From assembly GCA_024655945.1 (NCBI GenBank), contig JANLFK010000001.1, positions 524,116-588,115 of the forward strand: a stretch of DNA of 64,000 nucleotides, written 5' to 3'. This document shows, one piece after another, positions 17,220 through 27,415 of this stretch (positions within the stretch are counted from its first letter, which is position 1; each line of letters begins with the position of its first letter). Origin of the DNA: a candidate division KSB1 bacterium (lineage in GTDB: Bacteria; Zhuqueibacterota; Zhuqueibacteria; JANLFK01; Oleimicrobiaceae). Both the position numbers and the translations under genes were made by a program. The notes under the pieces were generated by a model, which was not told the DNA's origin, made no database searches, and saw only the letters and a list, made by a program, of their open reading frames with translations.

Positions 17220-18119
17220 TCAGCGCCACGGGCGAAAGGTGCCAAAGAAGTAGCTATCGAGGTTCTCGTGGGAGGCTTGCGCCGGCATCGGCAAAGCCAG
17301 CAGGTCTCCCACGCGCGGCTCTTCTCCTGGCTCAGTCCTCACCAGCACCGCGATGCCGCGCTCCTCTCTCCGCTCTGAAAGCCTCACCGTGGCAACGACT
17401 CTCGTGCTTCCCCCCTGCGCCCGTACCACCTGCAGGGTCATGCCAGGACGCCAAGCTTCGGGCAGGCCAGTCACAAAGACATATTTCCCGCGGGTCTTGG
17501 CCACCTGCGGAACTGGGCCGGAAAGACCACCTGCTGCAGTTTCCTGAATCCTGGGCGCAGTTAAGGAAACTATGTCCCCTGGTCGGATCGGCTCATTGGG
17601 GCTTTCGCCCACGATGGCTGCTGTTGCACAGCTTGGCTCTACCTGCAGGAGCCGCGCCGCGCCGCTAGGGTGCGTGCCGCCCTCGCCTTGCCGCTCGATT
17701 GCCACGGTATCGCCGGGGGCACGCGGGGCACATGCGCCGGCGATGGCCAACTGCCCGCCTCGCACTGCCACCACCTGCGCCTTTGCGCGCTCATCGGCCC
17801 GTATCGGGCTTGCCAGCGGTACTCGCCCGTCCGGTGCCACCAGCCAGTCGCCAACTTGGACTTTCTGTGGGGCGATCTCGCTGACCACCCGGCAGATGGC
17901 AGACCCACGTGGGACTTCATCGATTACAGCCCTCCCCACAAGCACCAACTCTCGCCCGGTGGCGCGAAAGACCGACAGAGTGTCACCGACCCTGCCCCCG
18001 GGTGGCGGAGCAGAAGAGAGCGCGTAGGCGCCACGCACCCCCTGCACCTGCTGCCCCTCTGCCCCAGACGCCAAGGACAGGAGGACTGCGAGCATTGCGG
18101 CCATCACCCCTCGTCGCAT
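17220..18119 (-). CDS. Secreted protein with three FlgT_C-like beta repeats
   Basis: A 299-residue exported protein (signal peptide about 1-23, ending SGAEGQ). The body is made of three similar units: VGDTLSVFRATG...VQVGDWLV, APGDTVAIERQG...IRPGDIVSL and RPGMTLQVVRAQ...PRVGDLLAL. Each begins with a GD/GM-T-x-x-V strand and ends in x-V/P-G-D-x-L, the pattern of small beta domains such as the C-terminal part of FlgT. No catalytic motif is seen. It is the last gene of the run that starts with the giant metallophosphoesterase (27221), 12 nt after the second barrel gene, so a role in envelope assembly or in surface display is inferred. Confidence 0.55.
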   Translation of the reverse strand: MRRGVMAAMLAVLLSLASGAEGQQVQGVRGAYALSSAPPPGGRVGDTLSVFRATGRELVLVGRAVIDEVPRGSAICRVVSEIAPQKVQVGDWLVAPDGRVPLASPIRADERAKAQVVAVRGGQLAIAGACAPRAPGDTVAIERQGEGGTHPSGAARLLQVEPSCATAAIVGESPNEPIRPGDIVSLTAPRIQETAAGGLSGPVPQVAKTRGKYVFVTGLPEAWRPGMTLQVVRAQGGSTRVVATVRLSERREERGIAVLVRTEPGEEPRVGDLLALPMPAQASHENLDSYFFGTFRPWR

Positions 18120-18131
18120 GGCTCATTTCCC

Positions 18132-19604
18132 TCAAAACTCGTACTGAGCGCTCAGTCGCAGCAGCGGGGTAGGCTCCACGCCTACCAATCCCGTGAGCCA
18201 TAGGCCAGAGGCCATTGGCACGCGGCCGCCAAGGTTGATCCTGGGCAGGGGAACGTTGCGGAGAGGCGTTCCCCCGTTGCCTCGGGGCCTCACCTCGTCG
18301 CCAAGATCGCTGCTCAACCCCACGAAGAAGTAACGAAGATCAAGGCCCAGGCCGCCGCCGTAGCGCAGGCGCAGCCCGCGCGCTTCGCGCCGTTGCAGTG
18401 CCAGGCTGAACTGGCCAGCATACAAGGCAAGGTGGGCAGAGAGAGCCACCGTTGCCGACTCCCACAATATGCCGAGCTGCAGAGAGCCGGGCAGGCGCAA
18501 CTCTGGCATGAAGACATTGTGGCTGGCCAGGCGCTCAGTCAGCGTCAACTTCGCCAAATCGATCTTCGTGGCGTCGATGAGGTCCTCGACATCTCCGCCT
18601 GCCCCTTCTTCCACGCGGATGAAGGGGATGCGATTGTTGACGGTGGAATCTCGCCCGCCCAGGCGCAGCCGCGCTGGCAGGCTTGCGGCAGCTCCCACGT
18701 GCAGATGCTCCCCCAGCCGGTGCAGTACCCCAAGACGCACGCCCCAAGCCTCGCCGGCATATTCTGCAAAGAACGACTGGTGCAGCCTGTTCTGCTCCCC
18801 CCTGGCAAAGTCGATGCGCGGATCGTAAGGGTCATTGAAGGCGTACTCGCCTCCCGACATCTCCACAATCCCTTCAACTGCCGCGTAGGCATTGCACCTG
18901 CCGCGGAGCACAAGCCGCCTGAGCGCCACGCCGATGCTGGTGGCGCGCCCAAGCTGGGCGCCCAGGCCCACGTAAAGTTCGTGAGCCTTGATTTCCAGGT
19001 CCGCATTGACGTCCAGCCAGGTGCGCATGCGAATGCGCCGCCTCTCCCCTTGCACTTCCTGTTCGCTGTCGAGCGCTACTTCAAACCCGCTGCCCAGAAG
19101 GGCACCGCTCATGGCAAATGGTTGGCGATAACCCAGCCCTACTCCTACCTTCCTCCCGCTCACCTGGAAAGGCAGGCCGACGGCAAAACCGCTCACCAAA
19201 GGATGAAATCCCACATTGGCTGCCAGCTCTGGGTAGTGGACCGCTGCGGAAGGTGCGCCGTAGTCGTCGATAACCGCGTCCAGCTGTTCGTTCAACGTGC
19301 CGGAGAGATCGAGCAGAGATTGCGCGTTCTGCACCAGCCCAGGCACCCAGTCAAGCACCACGCTCCTGCGATTGAGGGCAGAAAGGCCGGCGGGATTCCA
19401 GCCGATGCAACTGGCATCGACGCGGCTGGCAGCGGGGCCACCGAGCGGGGCCATACTTCCCCCGAGACCCAGAAACGCGCCTGACAAGGAAACGTCTACC
19501 CGAAGGTGCTGACCAACCAGTTCGGTGATCGGGCGGTCGCTTTGGGCCAGTGCAACCGAGCTCAGGAAAAGCGCGAGGAAAGCGATGTTGGGGCGCGGCT
19601 TCAT
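18132..19604 (-). CDS. PorV/FadL-like outer-membrane beta-barrel protein
   Basis: A 490-residue exported barrel. The start at 19604 is two bases after the stop of the upstream barrel gene and is followed directly by a signal peptide (FLALFLSSVALAQ). The mature part opens with GLGGSMAPLGGPAASRVDASCIGWNPAGLSAL, the NPAGL motif found near the N-terminus of PorV/PorQ and FadL-type barrels. It then runs as alternating beta strands rich in Gly and aromatic residues and ends in LSAQYEF, a terminal Phe as needed for Bam insertion. PorV-type proteins in type IX secretion shuttle cargo to the cell surface; here the neighbour cargo candidate is the giant repeat protein. Confidence 0.75.
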   Translation of the reverse strand: MKPRPNIAFLALFLSSVALAQSDRPITELVGQHLRVDVSLSGAFLGLGGSMAPLGGPAASRVDASCIGWNPAGLSALNRRSVVLDWVPGLVQNAQSLLDLSGTLNEQLDAVIDDYGAPSAAVHYPELAANVGFHPLVSGFAVGLPFQVSGRKVGVGLGYRQPFAMSGALLGSGFEVALDSEQEVQGERRRIRMRTWLDVNADLEIKAHELYVGLGAQLGRATSIGVALRRLVLRGRCNAYAAVEGIVEMSGGEYAFNDPYDPRIDFARGEQNRLHQSFFAEYAGEAWGVRLGVLHRLGEHLHVGAAASLPARLRLGGRDSTVNNRIPFIRVEEGAGGDVEDLIDATKIDLAKLTLTERLASHNVFMPELRLPGSLQLGILWESATVALSAHLALYAGQFSLALQRREARGLRLRYGGGLGLDLRYFFVGLSSDLGDEVRPRGNGGTPLRNVPLPRINLGGRVPMASGLWLTGLVGVEPTPLLRLSAQYEF

Positions 19605-19606
19605 TT

Positions 19607-20623
19607 TCAGAACCACAGTGAGACCGAAACCCTGGGCGTGGGCGCCAGAAAGTGGAGTTGATAGGCAAAATCGAACCTGGCGCCGAAACTTTCCCAGAAG
19701 AACTGGATGCCGAATCCGCAGTTTGCCTTGCCGTTGGTTACCGGGTCCAAGTTCTGCGACCAACCAGCGCGCAGGTAGAGCATCCTGAAAAGGAGCCATT
19801 CCCCGCCCACACTGATCCGGTCCTTCAGGTCAGCGTAAAAGGACTTGTCCACATCAAGTGCCAGCACCACATTGGGCCTGGCCAGGAAGGCGGCACCCAC
19901 AATCAAGGCCGCCGGGACTGCCTCCCCGTAGGAAGTGCGGCGCGTCTCATTTTCGTAGTGCAGACTGTTCAGGAAATCACGGAGCAACAGCCCTACGGCC
20001 CAGCGACCGGCCGGCTTCCAGCGGAGCCCAAAGTCGAGCCCGTAGCCGGCTGCCGTACCCTGAATACGCTGCTCTCCCCCGCCGGCATTGTTGCCAAAGC
20101 TCGACCAGCGCACCTTCGCCGTGAGGCCGGCAGAGAGCGCAGCCCCTGCTTTGCCCATGAAGTCCAGGCGGCGGGCATAGCTGAGGTACACGGCCGACTC
20201 GCGGAGCATCTCGTCGCCCGAGGTCAGGAAGCCTGCGCCCACCCCGGTGCCGTGGCCAGCCCCCTTGGCAGCAGCGGCGATGGCATAAGGCACAAGGCCG
20301 AATTGCCGCGCATACATGGTGCTGACCTGCCAACCCTGGACTGCGGTCAGGCAGGCTGGGTTCCAGAACAGTGCGTAGGGGTCGCTGGCCAAGGCGACAT
20401 AGGCGCCGCCCATCCCCATGGGACGCGCACCGTACCCCACATCCGCGAACGCGGCCGGGATGTCGGCTCGGGCCACACCCGAGGCGACTAACGCCATTGC
20501 CGCAACCACCATCCAACGGCCGCTTCTCCGCGGGCGCAGTGCAGCGCAGCTTGCTGGCTGCCCAGGCATCAGCGGTGTGCAGGTGGCTTGCCACCTCCGT
20601 GCAGCGCGCACCATGGGTCTCAT
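19607..20623 (-). CDS. PorV/PorQ family outer-membrane protein
   Basis: A 338-residue barrel. The ATG at 20623 overlaps the TGA of the metallophosphoesterase gene (ATGA), so translation is probably coupled. The first ~38 residues are basic and precede a signal segment (VVAAMALVASGVARAD), so a later start is possible. The mature N-terminus AFADVGYGARPMGMGGAYVALASDPYALFWNPACL is the hallmark of the PorV/PorQ/UPF0164 family (GARxxGMGGA, D-x-A-x-x-WNP). The last residue is Phe (SVSLWF). Predicted to sit in the outer membrane and help export or attach the adjacent large protein; this role is inferred from context and from PorV in type IX secretion. Confidence 0.8.
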   Translation of the reverse strand: MRPMVRAARRWQATCTPLMPGQPASCAALRPRRSGRWMVVAAMALVASGVARADIPAAFADVGYGARPMGMGGAYVALASDPYALFWNPACLTAVQGWQVSTMYARQFGLVPYAIAAAAKGAGHGTGVGAGFLTSGDEMLRESAVYLSYARRLDFMGKAGAALSAGLTAKVRWSSFGNNAGGGEQRIQGTAAGYGLDFGLRWKPAGRWAVGLLLRDFLNSLHYENETRRTSYGEAVPAALIVGAAFLARPNVVLALDVDKSFYADLKDRISVGGEWLLFRMLYLRAGWSQNLDPVTNGKANCGFGIQFFWESFGARFDFAYQLHFLAPTPRVSVSLWF

Positions 20624-23600
20624 TTCACTAACACCACCGGCGTGAGCATCTTCTTACTCCCCTCACCGTCCTTCACCTCGATGTGCAGCAAGTACCTGCC
20701 ATTCAGCGCCATTGCTCCACCGTCCGTCCTGCCGTCCCAGGTCACGCTGAACCTCTGCCCTTGGGGCACAGCGGCCTCAGTGAGTCTGCGCGCCAGCTCA
20801 CCGGTCATGTTGTAGACCTTTATGGTCACAAACACTACGGAGGAACTCTGCGAGGTCGGCCGGAACGATATCTGCAGGGGAGCCACGAAAGGCGAAAAAG
20901 GTGTCGGCTCGGCCTTGAATTCACGGATGCCCAAAGGGAGCGACGGTTGCATCACCGCCCACTGGCCGAGCACGCTCACCTCCGCCTGTAAGCCGCCGGA
21001 CACAGCGACGGACGGCAGCTCCTCCCACGCCAATCGGGAGGGATTCCATGCGAAGAGGGCGCACCCGGCGGCACTGGAATCTGGCACGGGGAGAGTGACA
21101 ACCATCGGCTTCCGCAAGGTGATACCCCCGGGTCGCAGCGCGTAGGTCCGCCCGGCGATCTGGTAGCCCGGGACCCTCTTCTTGACGTCCGGCAGGTTCG
21201 GGTAACTTAAGCCCAGGCTCAACGGGCTTGCGACACAAGCCGCCGGCAGCGAGAATGTCGCCCCTCGATAGTCCGTGAGCACCCTCGCCGCACCGTTCGG
21301 ATTGACTGTCGCCACGACCTGGAGCAACAACGAGTCCGCGACTCCAGAGAACGCATCGCGCAGCATAAGGCAGAGCGGGCCGATGTAGTCGCGCTTCGGG
21401 GTAAGTCTGCCGTTCTCGGAGAGCGCCTCCACCGCCGCTGGATGATCCACTGACCACTGGGCCTCAATCGGCACCTCTCGGCCGTCAGAAGTGGTGGCGC
21501 TGAATGAGAAACTTGCAGTTCCGTCGTTGGTGACCACCACAGGCCCGGAAATGGCGACGCTGGCCACGCCCACCCTGTCCAGTACAAAGTTCACGTTCAG
21601 GCTGTCGCCGCCGTTGTACAGGCTCACCGTGCGTGTGCGCGGCGTGCTCAAGTGGCCTGCCTTGGTCACCGAGACCTGATAGGCGTTTGCCGTCAGGCGC
21701 GCGAACCCATAGCGCCCTGTAGCGTCGGTGGTGTCCTTGAAGGCGGTGGCTCCAGCCTGCGCCTGGACGATGGCCCTCTGGACAGGCTCCCCGGACTTGA
21801 GCGTCACCTTCCCGCCGATGGCGCCGTAGACGCGGGCCAGCCGAAAGTCGGTGGTGTCGCCTTTGGTGGCCGACACGGTCCGGACTACGCTGCGATAGCC
21901 GCTCTTGCTCACCGTGAGCTGATAAGGATAGAAAACAGGGAGTGCCTGCAACTCGTACTGCCCATCGCTTTGCGAGGAGGTACGCGCTTCGTTGCCATGT
22001 CCGTCCCCGACGAATATGCTCGCCCCAGGTAACCCCTGGTTGGTTTCCACATCGATGACCGTCCCCCAGATGCGGCCTGCGTTGGCCGTGAGCCGCAAGG
22101 CGATATTGCCCTGGGGCGCGCTGACCACCGTGTCCCTGGCCCAGGTGTAGCCAGTCAACTGCGCGCTGAGCCGATACTCTCCCGGCGCAATAGGGGCGAT
22201 CCTGAATGCGCCATTGCTGCGACTCACCGCGGTGAAGCGGGAGGTTCCGTCGCTCTTTTCCGCGATTACCAAAGCATCCGAAAGAGGTGCGTTCCCGTCG
22301 CTCACCACGCCCTCCAGCCAGGCCTCGTGGCGCCTGAGGGGCAGGTCCAAGGAGGCGGTGCTCCCTCCGCGCAGTGCCACACCCGTCACGACCGTGTCAG
22401 CGAACCCCTGCTTTCCTGCCCACAAGTCATAGGTCCCTTCGGTGAGGAACGGGCGACCCTTGTCGTCAACAAACTGGAACTCGCCGACCTGATCGGACAC
22501 CGTCGAAGCAATCGTCTCTGCACCACGTTGCAGGCGTATGGCCGCAGCAGAGACAGGGGCGCCTTCGCGGGCGCTCAGCGTCCGACCCCGCAGGCCAGCA
22601 AAGTGGGTGCGGATAGCCAAATCGACCGTCCGCTCCTCACCGGCTCTCAATGTGACCGTCACCGGGGGTGCATCCCAGACGTAACCCGGCTTCCGCGCGA
22701 AAACAGCAAAGGTCCCGCCGCTGTGCGAAACAGGCAGCACATAGGTGCCGGACTGCGAGCTGGTGGTGGCAAATGTGTCCGGGCCGGCAACCGCCAGCAC
22801 GCGCGCAGCGGACACCCGGGCCCCGAATTCGTCAAAAATCGTGCCTGCAAGGCGAGTGCTCAGCGGCGTGAGAGCCAGCTCAAGGGTCGCGGTGTTTCCG
22901 GCCTGGAGCGGGCCAGTCTGACGGGCTAGCGGCGCATAGCCAGGTTTGGTAGCGGTGACCGTGACGCCACTTGGCTGCGGGTCCAGTTCTATCTTGAAGC
23001 TCCCGTCCTGCCGCGATGTGGTGCTCAGACCGCCTGGGTCGACCACGAGGGAGGCGGACGGAATTGGGCTCCCGGTACCGGCATCCAGCACTGCCCCTTG
23101 CAGCGTGGCCACCGAACGGCTGAGGCGTATGTTTTGCCCCTCGAGCACTTGCGCCTGACCAACTTCTACAGTGACCGTCTCCGACGAGAAACCGGCCTTC
23201 TGCGCCGTCAGTGTCCAGACCCCTGGCTCCACTCCCAAGGAGTAGTTGCCGTTGTCGTCGCTCATGGTGCTCTTCTGGCCTGGGCCGATGGCTCGCACCA
23301 CGGCGCCAGCCACGCCGGAGCCATATAGGACTCTACCTTTGATGACGCTGGCATGGGGAGGCAGGAGAAAGTTCACCCCTTGCACGCTCTGGCCGGCGCC
23401 AACGGTCACCTCCACCGGGGCCGGGTCCAAGTAACCTTCCTTCTTGGCCATTACTGCGTAAACGCCTGGAGGGACCGACAGCAGGTAACGGCCGCCGGCA
23501 TCGGTGGCGGCGCTTTGCCCGCCCGCACTGACTGTGCCATTGACCAGGGGAACCACACCGTCCGTGGTAACGGTGCCGCTGATGCTCCCGGCATTGGGTA

Positions 23601-26600
23601 GCAAGAGCAATTCGATGCCGCTGACCGTCTCGCCGGGCGCCAAGCTGATGACCTGTGAGCCCGCTGAGGTGAAGCCGCTCTTGCGGGCCTCGAGGGTGTA
23701 GGTGCCGGCGCTCAAGCTGAGCGAGAAGCGGCCATACCCGTCGCTTGTACCCGACTGTATCTGACCCGCCAGCGGTATGGCGCGGATCTCGGCCTGGGCC
23801 AAAGGGGCCAGCCCATCGGTGACCACGCCAGCCACTAGCGCAGCCATCGGCATAATGGCGAGCGGTGGACTGATCTGGTACGACGTTCCACCCGCAACCG
23901 ACACGCCCCGTTGTGCCGAGGAAACAAATCCAGCCTTGCTGGCCTGCAGGACCCAGGAGCCATCGAAGAGCGAGAAGCAGAAGCGGCCGGAGGCGTCGGT
24001 GGCTGCCTGCAGCCTTTCGCTGCCCGAAGTCGCCACCACAGTGGCGCCGTAGACGGGCACCCCTGCATCGTTCACCACCGCCCCGGTGAGTGCGTTCCGG
24101 TTGCGCGTGACCACCAAAGGTGCGGGCAACTCCTCCGCCTCACCTGCCTTGACTTCGACGGCCACCTCGGCGCTGGCCCGGAAGCCACTCTTCGTCGCCG
24201 ACACCCGCCAGGAGCCGGGCGGAAGGGCGAGGCTGAATTGCCCTAACTGATTGGTCGCGCCCTCGCGCACCAGGTCGGTGCGCAGACTGTGCACGGCGCG
24301 CACCGTCGCGGCGGCGACCGCCTGCCCAGTTTGATCCCGCACATCCCCACGCACTGCTGCTGGGTCGGGCTGGAGGCGCAACGCCACGTCGTACACCTTC
24401 CCAGTGGCCACAACCAGCGTGTCGCGGAGCGGGGCATACCCTTCGCGCTGCGCGCGCAGCAGATACACTCCCGGCGCGAACAACACCCCATTGCGTCGCC
24501 CCTCCGTGTCGGTGGCCAGGGGCAGACCCAAGTCCACGCCGACCAAAGCATCATAGGTGACCGTCGTGCGCGGCAGGGGGATATCATCATCCGAAGCCTC
24601 AGTGCCGCGGTTATCCAGCGTCCTTAGGTTCACGGTGGCAGCTGGCGCATCATAGCGGAAGGCGCGCGGCAGACTGGGCACTTCCACACCATTGGTCGCC
24701 ACCGCGGCCACTTTCCACAGGTAGTCTCCCTTGACCAGGAGACGAGCAGCCGGAAGGTCCAGCGCCGTGTTGGTGGTCGCGATCACCGACTCCCAAATCG
24801 GTCGAACCACCTGCACGCCCGCTTCCACCTCGATCTTGAACGGATAGAAGTGGTAAACGACGGCATTGCGCACTGCCTCCCACCGGAACAAAATGGACGG
24901 TCCGGACAGGGAGGCATTGTCCGCCGGAGATAGCAGAGCAGGCGCCCGCATGTTTGGCAACGGCAGGTCCACGCGAAATGAACCGACTCCTGACTGCGCG
25001 GTGGAGCTCAGCTCCGGCGTTGGGCCGTAGCAGTTGAGCACCACCCACCAGTACTCACCTGCTGGGGCAAGGGGTGCCGGAGCGGAGGTGAAAGTGCCGC
25101 TGGGATCGGGCACGCCGTACGGGACCCCATGCTCGGAGGTCAACACGGCCCAAAGGGGATTCGCCCCCTCAATGGAATAGTCGCCCGTCACCGGATCCTG
25201 GACAATGCTGATCTTCTGATCGGTCATGATGACCAGGTAGTAGGGGACACCCTCCACCGGTTCCCACTGGAACGTAGGGGAAAGAGTTCGTACTGGACCG
25301 AGGGGCGAAATCATCCGCGGGGCGCTCGGCGCCTCGACCACCAGAGTAAACTCGTCACTGGCCAGCGCGTCCAGGCGGATGCGGCAGAAATAGACTCCCA
25401 GCCCCATGCCCACCTCACGGGGCACAAAATGGACCTGATTGTTGCTACCCTGTTCGGCGATCGAGCCTGTGTAAGCGCCAGGCGACCGCCCATACTCAAA
25501 GACCGCCTGACCAGGAAAGGGCTCCTGCCACCTAAGTACCACCTCCCGGTCATAGGGAAAAAAGTTCCGCGTAGAGGTGAGCAGCATGGGGCGGGCCACC
25601 GCCGGCTCCACATAGAGCCGCCAGGAGTGCGTGTCGCGCAGGGTGCCGTCGCTGACTTCGAGCTCAACCTCTACTGTGCCAGCAAAGTCTAAGGGTGCCG
25701 CAAAGTTGAACGAGGCCCCTTGCTGGCCGGGGACCACCGTCCCGTTGGTCCGCCACGTGAAAGAAAGCGACGCGGGGGCTTCATCCTCTACCTGCACCCG
25801 CAGCGGCACCGTCTGCCCGGCCACCACCGTGGTATCGAAGCGCGGCGTGTAGGAAGTGATTGTCGGCGGCTCGTTGCCAGTGCTTTGGCCAGTCACTGTC
25901 ACCGCGGTCTGGCTGCGGCGGGCCACATCGGCGCGCACGTAGTAGACCCGCTGGTTACTGCCATGGTCAATGGCCTGCAGCACCGCGCCACCGGCCACGG
26001 CAAACGGAGCGGCATCCCGTCGGACATGGAGCTTGACGAGCACACCGTCAAGGTCGACGTCGTTGTCGTTGCGGATGAGCGCCCCGGCCTTCCACGAGCT
26101 GCCGTCCTGCGCAGGATAGGTGTTGACCCACAGACGCCCACACTTGAGCACCGGGAAGTCGACGATCCTCCCATCGCGCACCTTGAGCAGCCGATACTCC
26201 CCATTGTCGTTCATGGTGAAGGAGGTGTTGAGCATGAGGCTCTGGCGCGTGCCCACGGTCCTGACGTTGTTAACGTGCGTGTGGCCGTAGATGACGGCAT
26301 CGACCAGGTACTGGTCGAGAAAGTCGCTCGTGAGCTGACCAGACTGGTCATAATGGGTGAAAATGATGCGTGCGCCCTCCCTGGCGCTGATCGACTCGTC
26401 CAGCACATCGCGCAGCCACTTCATCTGCGAGGCGGGAAAGGTAGGGCTTGGGATGTCGTACATCTCCAGCCCCACGAAGCGCATGCCGCCGTACAGGAAG
26501 GTGTAGTCCATGGCAGCGCCGAAATAGCGGCGCCAAAGCTCGTGCCCGTCGTACCACAGGTCGTGATTGCCGCCAGTAAGGAAGAACGGCACCTGGCTCT

Positions 26601-27221
26601 GCTCCAGGAGCGATTGCGCGATGCGGTAGTGCTCGCCGATCTGGCCGTCATCGACCAGGTCCCCGGTCTGAAGCACGAACTCTGGGTTGAGATAGGCGAG
26701 CTCCTGGAGTATCTGGCTCAGCTCCGGCACAGTATTGCGGTCGTCGTAGAAACCGATCCAGGCCACCGATGGGAGATGGCAATCCGGCAGGTGCACAAAG
26801 GTGAAGGTATCGCGATAGGCTGGAATGACGCGCACGCAATGCCTCAGCACATCGCTCACCCCGCCGCTGCCTGTGAGGCGGAGGTCATAGAGCTCAAAGG
26901 GAGCAGAGGGTGGCACGGCAGCGGTGAGCGTTCGCACCCCATCGGCATAGCCACCCACCGTCAGCTGCAGCGGCACGTCGGCATAGGGCATGGAAAGCGA
27001 GGCCTGCCAGCTCCCTGTGGAGCTGGGGACTTTGCAGAGAATGGTGAACTGCCCCCCGGCAGCACGAATGCCGGGCGATTCATGAGCGGGTACTGCACAA
27101 TCGACACGGGGTCGACCGCCCGGCCCGCAGTGCCCAATAGCAGAACCGCAGAAAAGACGAAGATGCCGAACCAGCGCTTGCGCAACGGTCTTCCTGCCCA
27201 ACCCTCGGTTCGCGTCGCCAC
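20620..27221 (-). CDS. Giant exported metallophosphoesterase with 12 carboxypeptidase-regulatory-like repeats (one frameshift near N-terminus)
   Basis: About 2200 residues. The likely start is a GTG at 27221 (or the TTG at 27185), giving a signal peptide (RKRWFGIFVFSAVLLLGTAGRA). The frame then breaks in the C6 run 27052-27057; one extra G on the coding strand restores VLPGG-QFTILC and a single frame to 20620. Domains in order: an Ig-like N-domain; a calcineurin-like phosphoesterase with all metal motifs (PDCH, TGDLVDDG, GGNHD, FTHYD, YGHTH); Ig/fibronectin-like domains; 12 tandem regulatory-like beta domains; a Big-type domain; and a C-terminal FlgD-Ig module (PTPFSPF, VYNMTGELARR, NGRYLLHIEV) that could be a sorting signal. 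It overlaps the PorV-like gene by 4 nt. Probably a surface-exposed phosphatase or nuclease on a long stalk; the substrate is unknown. Confidence 0.82.
21575..24633 (-). repeat. Twelve tandem carboxypeptidase-regulatory-like (CarboxypepD_reg) units inside the giant protein
   Basis: Units of about 75-90 codons share the pattern [IVL]-x-G-x-V...-P-[LV]-x-x-A-x-[VI]...T-[DS]-x-x-G-x-[YF]...L-x-[AV]-G-x-[YW]-x-[LV]-x-A-x-K-x-G-[YF]. Examples of unit starts are VRGDV, LTGAV, VAGVV, ISGTV, IKGRV, LQGAV, LAGTI, LRGRT, LEGVV, IWGTV and IGGKV. The DNA copies have diverged; this is a protein-level repeat and probably forms a rigid stalk. Confidence 0.8.
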
Positions 27222-27339
27222 ATCAGGAGTGAGTTTCCGGGTACATTTTCAACTTACGCCCCATGTCTCTCTTTTGCGGACAGCATCTCGGGCACCGGTC
27301 GGTCTCGCTTGTGGACCTCTGTCCTCTGCAACAAACAGC

Positions 27340-27367
27340 TTGCATTTCTCAAAGGATTTGTTAAATT
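27340..27367 (+). promoter_or_regulatory. Candidate promoter for M16 peptidase operon
   Basis: -35 TTGCAT (27340-27345), 16-nt spacer, -10 TAAATT (27362-27367). The segment TAAATTGG also resembles the TAnnTTTG element used by Bacteroidota, but no matching -33 element is clear. The start would be about 40 nt before the ATG at 27416. Confidence 0.4.
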
Positions 27368-27415
27368 GGTCTAGCGCAAGGGTACCTCGAACCAAATTGG
27401 AGATGGAAAGGAACG

